Below, piece by piece: positions 9,646 to 17,264 of a stretch of DNA of 52,205 nucleotides (within the stretch, counting starts at the first letter, position 1; every line of letters begins with the position of its first letter). A program made the translations under genes and the position numbers. The DNA is taken from contig CAMAUZ010000059.1 in the NCBI GenBank assembly GCA_945861535.1, positions 1 through 52,205 of the forward strand, read 5' to 3'. The notes under the pieces were generated by a model. That model saw nothing but the letters and a program-made list of their open reading frames with translations, had not been told where the DNA came from and ran no database searches. This stretch comes from Akkermansia muciniphila. GTDB taxonomy: Bacteria > Verrucomicrobiota > Verrucomicrobiia > Limisphaerales > BJHT01.

Positions 9646-10088
9646 GGTTGCGGGTGGTTCCCTGCTTTTGGTTCGACTTCGGTTCTTGGTTGCGCGCGTT
9701 TATGGCATTTGCGGGGCCGGTTGGGCAAGCGGGCATATAAAAAAGGCGGTGTGGTGCGGTGGAAGCATTCGCTCCGCCCCGGCGCGCGGGCCGTCCCAGT
9801 AGCGCAGACTTCCATGTCTGCTGTGTCGCGGGTTTCCAAACCCGCGGGTCGGCCAGCCACCCGCGACGCCTCGGCTCGCCGCACCCGCCAGAAACTCCGC
9901 GGCCCCTGCCGATTTGGAAATCGGCGACACAGCAGGTTTGGAAACCTGCGCTACAGGGCGGTGCGCGGACGCCCCACCATCTCGCCATCCCCGAAATCCC
10001 CATTGTCGCCAGGCCCTCAGTCCGCTACCACCGGGCACCGCAGAAATCCGAAAAACGCAGAGATCATTCGCGACACCCAAACAAAAAA
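9646..10088. repeat. Divergent intergenic region with a dispersed palindromic element (9799-9955)
   Basis: This is the divergent region between the coiled-coil gene (minus) and the alpha/beta hydrolase gene (plus). Positions 9799-9955 hold one copy of the window's main dispersed element. It begins GTAGCGCAGACTTCC, has hairpins GCGGGTTTCCAAACCCGC and CCGATTTGGAAATCGG, and ends CCTGCGCTAC. Related copies are at 20188-20334, 23255-23437, 29999-30140 and 51695-51891. The flanks of this copy are degenerate. Promoters for both neighbours should lie here, but no convincing -35/-10 boxes were identified. Confidence 0.75.
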
Positions 10089-12206
10089 ATGAACTCCCAT
10101 CCCCGCCCTCCCGCCGCGCTCACGCCCGCCTTCGCCCTCACCCCGTCCCTCCGTCACCCCGTCCCTCCGTCCCTCCGTCTCACCATCCCCGCCCGCATCG
10201 CCCGCCTGCTCCTCTTGCCTATCGCCTATTGCCTATTGGCTATTGCCTCCGCCGCACCCGCCCCCAGCCCGCTCACCGACGCCGAGCGCGCCGCCATTCT
10301 CTCGGAATTCCAACCCCTCCAAACCCGCCTCACCGCCCTGCGCACCGCACCCGGCGTCTCGCCCGACCGCTGGGCCGATGCTCAGATTTTTCTCAAAGGC
10401 GTCACGTGGGCGCTCGACTTCGGCCCCGTCACCGACGCCAAAAATCGCGACCTTGTGCAGAAAGGCCTGCGCCGCGCGCGCGAACGCAGCGACGCCCTCG
10501 CCGCCGGCCGTCACCCGTGGACCGACAAACGCGGCCGCACCGTCCGCGGCTTCGTCTCCGCCATCGACGACTCCGTGCAACCCTACGGCCTCGTCGTCCC
10601 TGCGAGCTACGACCCCGCCAAACCCGCGCGCCTCGATGTCGTCCTCCACGGCAGCCGGGCCGCGACGGGCATTGGCGAATTGCTCTTCCTCTTCACCCAC
10701 GACACCGGCGACGCGCCCGCTGCCGCCGCCGGCACCAACAATTTCCTCGAAGTCCACCCGATGGGCCGCCTTGGCGAAAACGCCTACCGCTTCGAGGGCG
10801 AGACCGACGTGGACGAAGCCATCGAAGCCGTCTGCCGCGATTACCGCATCGACCGCTCGCGCATCGTCCTGCGCGGCAGTTCGCTTGGTGGCGTGGGTGC
10901 GTGGCAACTCGGACTCAAGCGCCCCGATCGCTGGGCTGCCGTCGGACCCGCCGCCGGCCCGGTGGACACCTACGAATTCGCCAACTCCCCGTGGAAACAT
11001 TTCGTCCGCCTCGATCCCCTCACGCCGTGGCAGAAAACCATGCTCCACCTGGTGGACGCCATCGATTACACCGCCAACGCCCGCCTCGTCCCCGTCGTCG
11101 CCGCGATGGGCGACAAAGACGCCTACTACTCCTCGCATCTCCTCATCGAGAAAGCGTTCGCGCAGGAAGGCATTCCCTTCACCGGCCTCGTCGATCGCGG
11201 CGCGGGCCACAGCATCACCGCCAAGGTTTATCAGGAACAACTCCGCCTCCTCGGCGAACACGCCGCCAGGGGCGTCGATCCCGCTCCGAAGCACCTGCGC
11301 TTCGTGACCTGGACCCTCAAGTTCAGCCGCTGCCACTGGCTCGAAATCCTCGGTCTCGGCGAACATTACCAACGCGCTGAAATCGACGCCCGCATCGCCC
11401 CCGACGGCGCGCTCACCATCGCCGAGCCGCGCAACATCACCCGCTTCGCCGTCCACCCGCCGGCCATTTCCTCCCGCGCCAGTGCCACCACCATTACCGT
11501 CGGCGAAACCAAACTCACCCTGCCCGCCCAACCCGCCGCCACCGATATCCGCCCCATCATTATCGGAAAACAAAACGGCCGCTGGGAACTCCAAGGCCCG
11601 CTCACCCCCGCCGCACTCACCGGCAAACGCCCCGGTCTCCAAGGCCCGCTCGACGACGCCTTTGCGCGCCCCTTCCTCTGCGTCCGCGGCACCGGCCAAC
11701 CCTGGCACCCCGCCGTCGCCGCGTGGGCCGATGCCAACCTGAAACGCTTCACCAACGAATGGCGTCGCCACTACCGCGGCTATCTCCCCATCAAGAACGA
11801 CACCGACGTCACCGACGCCGACGTGCGCGACCGCAACCTCATCCTCTTCGGCGACCCCGGCAGCAATCCGTGGATCAGCAAAGTCCTCCCGCAACTCCCG
11901 CTCCAGTGGACCCGCGAGACGCTCCAACTCGGGAAAGAACGCCACCCCGCCGCCGACCACGGCGTGCAACTCATCTGCCCCAATCCCTTGCCCGGCGCGA
12001 CCGGCCGCTACGTCGTCCTCAACAGCGGCCACACCTACCACGACTCCGAACTGCGCTTCAGCTACATGGTCTTCCCGCGCCTCGGCGACTGGGCCATCTT
12101 CAAAACCGGCGACAACCCGCCCACCGCCCCCGCCCCCAATGTTTCCGAAACCCTCCTCACCTCCGGCTTCTTCGATGAAGCGTGGGGCGCACCGGGCGGG
12201 CGGTGA
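10089..12206 (+). CDS. Exported alpha/beta hydrolase (esterase/peptidase-like)
   Basis: A 705-residue protein with an N-terminal signal peptide whose hydrophobic core is at about 36-53 (LLLLPIAYCLLAIASAAPA). The alpha/beta-hydrolase domain has the nucleophile elbow G-S-S-L-G-G with Ser265, a likely acidic residue in GDKDAYY (D342 or D344) and the catalytic His374 in GHSI. An oxyanion-type VVLHGS precedes them. The C-terminal half (about 400-705) is a separate beta-rich domain without a clear name. PVC genomes hold many such secreted PHB-depolymerase/prolyl-oligopeptidase-like proteins of unknown substrate; ester or peptide cleavage in the periplasm is expected. An upstream reading frame exists but is made of the repeat element, so I chose the ATG at 10089. 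Even from there, the first 50 codons contain simple repeats (CCGTCCCTC and CCTATTGCC units). Confidence 0.8.
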   Translation: MNSHPRPPAALTPAFALTPSLRHPVPPSLRLTIPARIARLLLLPIAYCLLAIASAAPAPSPLTDAERAAILSEFQPLQTRLTALRTAPGVSPDRWADAQIFLKGVTWALDFGPVTDAKNRDLVQKGLRRARERSDALAAGRHPWTDKRGRTVRGFVSAIDDSVQPYGLVVPASYDPAKPARLDVVLHGSRAATGIGELLFLFTHDTGDAPAAAAGTNNFLEVHPMGRLGENAYRFEGETDVDEAIEAVCRDYRIDRSRIVLRGSSLGGVGAWQLGLKRPDRWAAVGPAAGPVDTYEFANSPWKHFVRLDPLTPWQKTMLHLVDAIDYTANARLVPVVAAMGDKDAYYSSHLLIEKAFAQEGIPFTGLVDRGAGHSITAKVYQEQLRLLGEHAARGVDPAPKHLRFVTWTLKFSRCHWLEILGLGEHYQRAEIDARIAPDGALTIAEPRNITRFAVHPPAISSRASATTITVGETKLTLPAQPAATDIRPIIIGKQNGRWELQGPLTPAALTGKRPGLQGPLDDAFARPFLCVRGTGQPWHPAVAAWADANLKRFTNEWRRHYRGYLPIKNDTDVTDADVRDRNLILFGDPGSNPWISKVLPQLPLQWTRETLQLGKERHPAADHGVQLICPNPLPGATGRYVVLNSGHTYHDSELRFSYMVFPRLGDWAIFKTGDNPPTAPAPNVSETLLTSGFFDEAWGAPGGR

Positions 12207-12523
12207 GCACGCACTCTCCGCACGCCCCGCGACACCAAAATCCACTTCCCCATGATTCTGCCTCTAATGATTTTGTTAAATTCCGTCCTGCCCCCACACA
12301 GCGAAGCCCCGAATGCACAGATTCATTAGAGGCAGAATCATGGGGAAATCCGCCGCCCCAAACCCGGATGATTCTGCAACACCTCCGCAGCGTGCCGCGG
12401 CCACTCATCCCCTGACGGGTGCTGCGTGACACTGCGCCATCGCGTTCCGCAGATCGTCACTGGCTGCGAGGCGGTGGTTTCTTCCCATCCAGCCCTCGCG
12501 CCGTTCGCGCAGCAGGGCCGAAG
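12207..12523. repeat. Convergent intergenic region with a 25-bp perfect inverted repeat
   Basis: This lies between the convergent hydrolase and toxin genes. Arms at 12246-12270 and 12323-12347 are perfect 25-base inverted copies (core CATGATTCTGCCTCTAATGA) separated by 52 bases. A partial third copy of the core, GGATGATTCTGC, occurs near 12366-12377. The arrangement resembles REP/REPIN-type mobile palindromes. It could also act as a bidirectional terminator because of its convergent position, but the spacer is long and no U-tract is obvious. The rest, to 12523, shows nothing recognisable. Confidence 0.75.
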
Positions 12524-12856
12524 TTACGCTGACAGCACGGCGGCGAGCCGGGCGGGTAAATCCTGGGCAGTGTGCTCCACCGTGATAACCGCGAGGGTTT
12601 GTCCATCCCAACGATAGAACAGGGCGAACACGGCAAAACCCGGCACTGCAACCCGGCGGATGTCAGCCAGATCATGCGCTTCAAAACGCGCTGCATGGCC
12701 GCGCCCTGGATTCTCCAGGAGCCGGGGCACCAACTCGCGCACGGCATGCACAAACCGGAGGGCGGTTTGCGGACGGGCCTCCTGAACGCCAATGCGGTCG
12801 CGGTAATGGCGCACCCGCCGATAAAATGCTGGATGGACAACCAGTCTAGCGGCCAT
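12524..12856 (-). CDS. ParE/RelE-family toxin
   Basis: A 110-residue basic protein with the ParE/RelE plasmid-stabilisation layout: N-terminal VVHPAFYRRVRHY, central ENPGRGHAARF, then RRVAVPGFAVFALFYRWDGQTLAVITVEHTA in the terminal beta-hairpin (order seen directly, given in part). Family members poison DNA gyrase (ParE) or cleave mRNA on ribosomes (RelE). The sequence alone does not decide which, although the length and the central FEAHDLADIRR are more ParE-like. The ATG overlaps the 3' end of the upstream antitoxin gene by 11 bases, typical of translational coupling within a toxin-antitoxin operon. Confidence 0.8.
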   Translation of the reverse strand: MAARLVVHPAFYRRVRHYRDRIGVQEARPQTALRFVHAVRELVPRLLENPGRGHAARFEAHDLADIRRVAVPGFAVFALFYRWDGQTLAVITVEHTAQDLPARLAAVLSA

Positions 12857-13112
12857 CGGCGATCGCTTTCATGGTTCGGTCAAATTGCCGCGCGGTCACC
12901 GGCTCGGCGGGTTCGGCCAGGGCCTCGCGGATGCGTTCCTCCAGCCAGAGCGGTGCGGGCTGAAACCGGGCCGCCAACTGCGGCAAGCCAATCTTCAGCG
13001 CCTGTCGCACGACATCCGATTTGCACAAATCCGAAATCTCCATGCCTTGAGCGATTTGCGTATCGAGGTCCTCGCTGATCTCCATTTTCGGCAGTGTTTT
13101 CATTTGCGTCAT
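12846..13112 (-). CDS. Antitoxin of the ParE-type module, probable ribbon-helix-helix protein
   Basis: An 88-residue protein with the pattern of small CopG/ribbon-helix-helix antitoxins. A short N-terminal beta segment (KMEISEDLDTQI) is followed by SDVVRQALKIGLPQL, and then by an amphipathic C-terminal tail (about 50-88) that would bind the toxin. It precedes and overlaps the toxin gene by 11 bases, the usual antitoxin-first order, and such antitoxins normally repress their own promoter. The divergent region 13113-13445 upstream contains an inverted repeat that could be the operator or a mobile REP. Family assignment is by pattern only. Confidence 0.72.
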   Translation of the reverse strand: MTQMKTLPKMEISEDLDTQIAQGMEISDLCKSDVVRQALKIGLPQLAARFQPAPLWLEERIREALAEPAEPVTARQFDRTMKAIADGR

Positions 13113-13445
13113 TTTAACGTCGTTTCGCCACGAGGCAACGGCAGTCTTGGCCCGTTTGGAGTTCGCGTTTACGCGGCTCGTTCAATTCACCGGCTGGGAC
13201 CGCGTAAACGCGGAACTCCAAACGAAGATCGTCCGATGCTTGAGGGAACTCTCAAGCTGCGCCCCTCCCCATCGGCACGGGCGGACTCAGTTGGTTCCAA
13301 TGCGGCGTTGTCCGGTGCCCCAAATTCCCCTGCCAAAAAATTCCCCTGCCGCGCCGCCCCCTTCGCCCACCTGCAATGAAGCCCCCCCTTGCCCACTCCG
13401 TCAGGCTCCCGCTTTTCGCACCCTGAAATAACCGACACGACCCGC
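13113..13445. repeat. Divergent intergenic region with REP-like inverted repeats
   Basis: This lies between the antitoxin (minus) and the DUF4175-like gene (plus). Arms at 13154-13176 and 13200-13223 are inverted copies (TTTGGAGTTCGCGTTTACG and its complement) differing by a single inserted C, with a 23-base spacer. Further right, 13318-13352 holds two copies of ATTCCCCTGCC, a motif found again at 27434-27460 and 30496-30523. Promoters for both flanking genes must be here, but none can be pinned down by eye. Confidence 0.7.
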
Positions 13446-16400
13446 ATGCCCAACGACCCAACCCCGCGCGCCCCGCAGCCCGCTCCCTCCCCTGCCCCAC
13501 CGGCGCAGCCGCCCTCGGCGCTCCTCCTCGAATTGCAGCGCCTCGTCGAGCGCAACACCCGCCACTGGAAACGCCTCATCGTCCTCGAACTCCTCGCCGT
13601 CCTCATCGCCGCGCCCCTCGCGTATCTGTGGATCGTCTTCGCGCTCGACATTCTCCTGCACCTCCCGCGCTGGGGCCGCGTGGCGACCAGCGCCGTGTTC
13701 CTCCTCGTCGTCGCCGGACTGCTCCGCTGGATCTGGCACCGCTGGCGCGCCGTCCGCCTCACGCAAGACCAGGTCGCCCTCGCCATCGAACAGCAATCCC
13801 CCGGCACCACCAACCAACTGATCAACAGCCTCCAGCTCGCCCGCGAAACCAACACCGCGGCGACCGACCACGGCCAGGCTGTGCTCCGCGAAAACCACGC
13901 GTCCCTCCAGCGCCTCCACCTCCGCCAAGCCGCCAACCTGCGCCCCGCTGCGATCCGGCTTGGCTTCGCCGGCGTGGCCATCGCCATCGGCGTCGGCTTC
14001 TACTGCTTCAAACAAGATCAATTCACCAACAGCGCCGCGCGCCTCTTCCAACCCTTTGCGAAAATCGCCCCGCTCTACCGCACCACGCTTCAGGTTGAAC
14101 CCGGCGACATCCAGGCCGTGCCCGGCCGCGCCGTCACCATTCGCATCGCCATCCAGGGCCAGCGCCCGGCCAAGCTCGCCGTCGTGCAATTCGCCGGCGA
14201 CACCCGCAGCGTCGAGCACGTCCCGGTGCCCGCGGGCACGGGACCGGTGAACTTCACCTTCCGCAACCTCCAACGCTCCCTCACCTACACCGTCACCGGC
14301 GGCGACTACACCACGCCCGTTTACAACATCGACGTGCCCCTGCCGCCGCAGGTGAACCTCGTCCGCGCCCTCCTCCACCTCCCCGCCTACACGCGCCTCG
14401 CGCCGCAAAAAATCGAGACCCACGGCGGCGACCTCGAAGCCCTCCACGGCACACGCGCCGAAGTGACCTTCGTCCTCGATCAACCCGCCGACACCGCGAC
14501 GCTCCTGCTCGAAGGCTCTGCGGAAAGAAACGCGCCAGAACGAAACGCGCCGGAAAAATCCGCCTCCGAAACTGCCGCGCCAAAAACCGCCGCCGCCGCC
14601 CCGTCCGCCCCGTCTGCCGCCAGCGCCCCGCGCCCCATCGAACTCCGCCGCCTCAGCCCCACCGAGTTCGGCGGCGAGATCACTTTCAGAAATGTCACCG
14701 GCTACCAAGTCCGCGCCCAACGCGGCAACCAATCGCCCGGCGCGAGTTTGAAATACAATCTGCGCGCGCTGCCCGATCAACCGCCGCAACCCACGCTCAC
14801 CGGCCCCGACAAACAGGCCGAAGTCCAGCTCGGCGGCGAACTCCGCCTCAAGCTCGCCGCGACCGACGACTACGGCCTCGTCGAGACCGGCCTTTTCGCG
14901 CGCAAACTCGGCGTCACCGCGAAAGCCGGCACCAACGCCCCAACCTCCGACGACGGCTGGCAGGTCGTCGCGCACTGGCCGCAACCCGAGCTGAAGCGCC
15001 AATGGCAGCTCGATCATTCCCTCAGCATCGCCGCGCTCGGCGCGATCGAAGGCGACCGCATCGAACTCGCCCTGCGAGCCCGCGACGCCGATCCCGCCAA
15101 GGGCCAGACCTGGACCACGAGCGACACCTGCACGCTGCTCGTCGGCGGCGAAGGCACCGTGTTTCAAGTGCTCTACGAGCAGATTCTCCAATCCGAGGCC
15201 GATCTCGTGCGCCTCGTCACGCGCCAGCAGGACGGCGTTCGCGAGACCGCCCGCTGGATTCAAAAGCTCGATCCCGCGTCCGGCCTGCGCCTCGACGACC
15301 AGAAAAATCTCACCGCCCTCGCCACCGCGATGCGCGACCAGGCGAAGCAGCAGGAGCAACTGCGCCTGTCCGCCGGCGGTGTCGCGCGCGACTTCGTTTC
15401 CGCCGCGGGCAATCTCCGCTTCTCCGTCGCCATGCTCGCCGACACCGAGATGGTCCGCGCCATCCGCATCCTCGAGGGCGTCGCCACCAAAGATGACCCG
15501 CAGGGAAAGCGCGCCGGCCTCGCCGAAGCCCGCGTCACGCAGGAGCGCACCATTCGCAGCCTCAACGAGATTCTCGAACAATACGTGCGCTTCCGCCAAA
15601 ACTGGGAACTCGCGAACATGACGCCCTTCGTGAAAATGCTCGCCGACCGCCAGGCCACCCTGCGCGACGAATCCACCGCCCACGCCGCCCCCGCCTCGCC
15701 ACCCGCCACGCCCCTCGCCCTCAAGTCCGCCGGCCTGCGCCAGGCCAAGATCGCCACCCTCACCGGCCTCGCGCAGACCGCCATCGCCGGCGTCGCCGAA
15801 CGCACCGCGCCCGTCGATGCCCTGCTCAGCAAAGCCTTCAGCGACGCCGCCGTCGCCTTCGATTCCAGCGGCGCAAAAACCGCGATGCAACAGGCCGCCA
15901 CGCACACCGCCGCGAGCCAGTGGACCGCCGCCGCCACCGCGCAAACCAAGGCCGCCGCCGCGCTCACCGCGATTCACGCGCGCCTCAAACAAGCCGGTGC
16001 CGAAGCCATCGCCCGCGCGATGAAAGACGCCGAGTTGAAGGAAAGCCTGCTCGCCGCGCAAAAGGCCCTTGAGAAAATGATGCCCGGTTCCGGCGACAAA
16101 TCCGTCCTCTTCCGCCAGGACCTCGCGAGCCTCAGCGACGTCGTGCAAATGCGCGAAACCGTCGCCGGCAAAAACGGCGACAAAGACAAGGACAAGGAGC
16201 GCGGCACCCAGCCCGCCATCCCGCCCGATCTCGGCAGCAAACTCAAAACCATGGAGAGCGACGCGCGGCCCGACTTGAGCACCATGTTCCTCGGCACCCG
16301 CGCGGAGAAAACGGCGAAGATTCCCGGCCTCGAAGGCCTGACACCCAACCAAATCACCGCGCCGCTCGTGCCCGACAAACTCGAGGACCTCGTCGGCAAA

Positions 16401-17264
16401 CTCCTCGAGGAAGCGGACGAAATGGAAGAGAAGTTCGACACCCTCGCACTCAACTCCGGCGCGGTGGCCGTGGACCCCGGCGAGGTCAGCAAGATGGGCG
16501 GACGCCTGAACTCGAACGCCGCCACCTCGACCACCGGCAACAAAAAGCCCCCGACCGCCAACGTCGGCGGCATGTCCGGCACGGGCCGACAAGGCGCGCG
16601 CTCTTACGGCAAAGTCGCGGGCAGCGAGTCGCCCAACATGCGTGGTCGCGACAAGGTGCAAGAGGGACAATTCGAGGCGCCCGATCAGGAAGGCGTGCTC
16701 AAGGAAAAGAAAACCGACGACATGCAGAAGGACCAATCCACCGGCATCGGCGGCAAGCGCGTCGAGTCCGACGACACCAAATTCAGCACGGCAAACAAAG
16801 GCGAGTGGCAGGACAAATTCGCCGACCGGATGCAAAAACCGCAGGCCATCAATCACATCGTCGAACGCCAGGGCAAACCCCTTGATCCCAAAGTCGCCGC
16901 CCTCCTCCGCGACCTCGACGGCGATCAAAAGCAGCTCATCGAACGCGCCAACGCCCTGCGCAAAGAACTGAAAAATCTCTACCTCCCCACCGACCACCTC
17001 GACGACCTCATCGCCAAACTGAACCAGAACCTCGAGCGACTCCGCGAAGCCCCGAACGCCGAAACCTTCCGCACCCAGCAGGAACTCCTCGACCGTCTCC
17101 GCGCCGAAGCCCGCGTCTTCCACCGCGCCGGCATGGGCTTCCAACCCAGCCTCCCCCGCAACCAGCAAGTCCGCGGCCGCATCCTCGACGAACCCGCCAC
17201 CCCGCCCCTCCCCGCCTACACCCGCGCCGTGAAAGACTACTTCCGCAAACTCGCCTCGCCATGA
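13446..17264 (+). CDS. DUF4175-like large membrane protein
   Basis: The 1272-residue product has a Pro/Ala-rich N-terminus, then two close membrane segments (about 44-71 and 78-97) and a third at about 176-194 ending FYCFKQDQF. A large extracytoplasmic part follows: beta-rich sections to about residue 580, then long helical/coiled-coil regions with Gly/Lys-rich linkers and a C-terminal helix bundle (EALRKELKNLYLPTDHLDDL-type pattern). The layout matches the DUF4175 group of proteobacterial and PVC membrane proteins, whose function is not established. In PVC genomes they often sit near von Willebrand/BatA-type and envelope genes; none is seen here. The in-frame ATG at 13446 was preferred over an upstream alternative at 13389 because the extra residues come from repeat-containing DNA. 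The stop overlaps the next potential ATG as ATGA. Confidence 0.75.
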   Translation: MPNDPTPRAPQPAPSPAPPAQPPSALLLELQRLVERNTRHWKRLIVLELLAVLIAAPLAYLWIVFALDILLHLPRWGRVATSAVFLLVVAGLLRWIWHRWRAVRLTQDQVALAIEQQSPGTTNQLINSLQLARETNTAATDHGQAVLRENHASLQRLHLRQAANLRPAAIRLGFAGVAIAIGVGFYCFKQDQFTNSAARLFQPFAKIAPLYRTTLQVEPGDIQAVPGRAVTIRIAIQGQRPAKLAVVQFAGDTRSVEHVPVPAGTGPVNFTFRNLQRSLTYTVTGGDYTTPVYNIDVPLPPQVNLVRALLHLPAYTRLAPQKIETHGGDLEALHGTRAEVTFVLDQPADTATLLLEGSAERNAPERNAPEKSASETAAPKTAAAAPSAPSAASAPRPIELRRLSPTEFGGEITFRNVTGYQVRAQRGNQSPGASLKYNLRALPDQPPQPTLTGPDKQAEVQLGGELRLKLAATDDYGLVETGLFARKLGVTAKAGTNAPTSDDGWQVVAHWPQPELKRQWQLDHSLSIAALGAIEGDRIELALRARDADPAKGQTWTTSDTCTLLVGGEGTVFQVLYEQILQSEADLVRLVTRQQDGVRETARWIQKLDPASGLRLDDQKNLTALATAMRDQAKQQEQLRLSAGGVARDFVSAAGNLRFSVAMLADTEMVRAIRILEGVATKDDPQGKRAGLAEARVTQERTIRSLNEILEQYVRFRQNWELANMTPFVKMLADRQATLRDESTAHAAPASPPATPLALKSAGLRQAKIATLTGLAQTAIAGVAERTAPVDALLSKAFSDAAVAFDSSGAKTAMQQAATHTAASQWTAAATAQTKAAAALTAIHARLKQAGAEAIARAMKDAELKESLLAAQKALEKMMPGSGDKSVLFRQDLASLSDVVQMRETVAGKNGDKDKDKERGTQPAIPPDLGSKLKTMESDARPDLSTMFLGTRAEKTAKIPGLEGLTPNQITAPLVPDKLEDLVGKLLEEADEMEEKFDTLALNSGAVAVDPGEVSKMGGRLNSNAATSTTGNKKPPTANVGGMSGTGRQGARSYGKVAGSESPNMRGRDKVQEGQFEAPDQEGVLKEKKTDDMQKDQSTGIGGKRVESDDTKFSTANKGEWQDKFADRMQKPQAINHIVERQGKPLDPKVAALLRDLDGDQKQLIERANALRKELKNLYLPTDHLDDLIAKLNQNLERLREAPNAETFRTQQELLDRLRAEARVFHRAGMGFQPSLPRNQQVRGRILDEPATPPLPAYTRAVKDYFRKLASP

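Noticed and set aside
8833-10092. A 419-codon plus-strand frame crossing the coiled-coil gene and a repeat element
   Set aside because: It is opposite the HSP90-like and coiled-coil genes and then translates the palindromic element. No domain or signal supports it.
10233-12245. A 670-codon minus-strand frame opposite the alpha/beta hydrolase
   Set aside because: Gly/Ala/Glu-rich pattern typical of the antisense of high-GC genes; the plus strand has catalytic motifs and a signal peptide.
13401-17168. A 1255-codon frame antisense to the DUF4175-like gene
   Set aside because: Length is due to high GC. The composition is low-complexity (G, A, E, V) and the sense strand has membrane segments and a normal layout.
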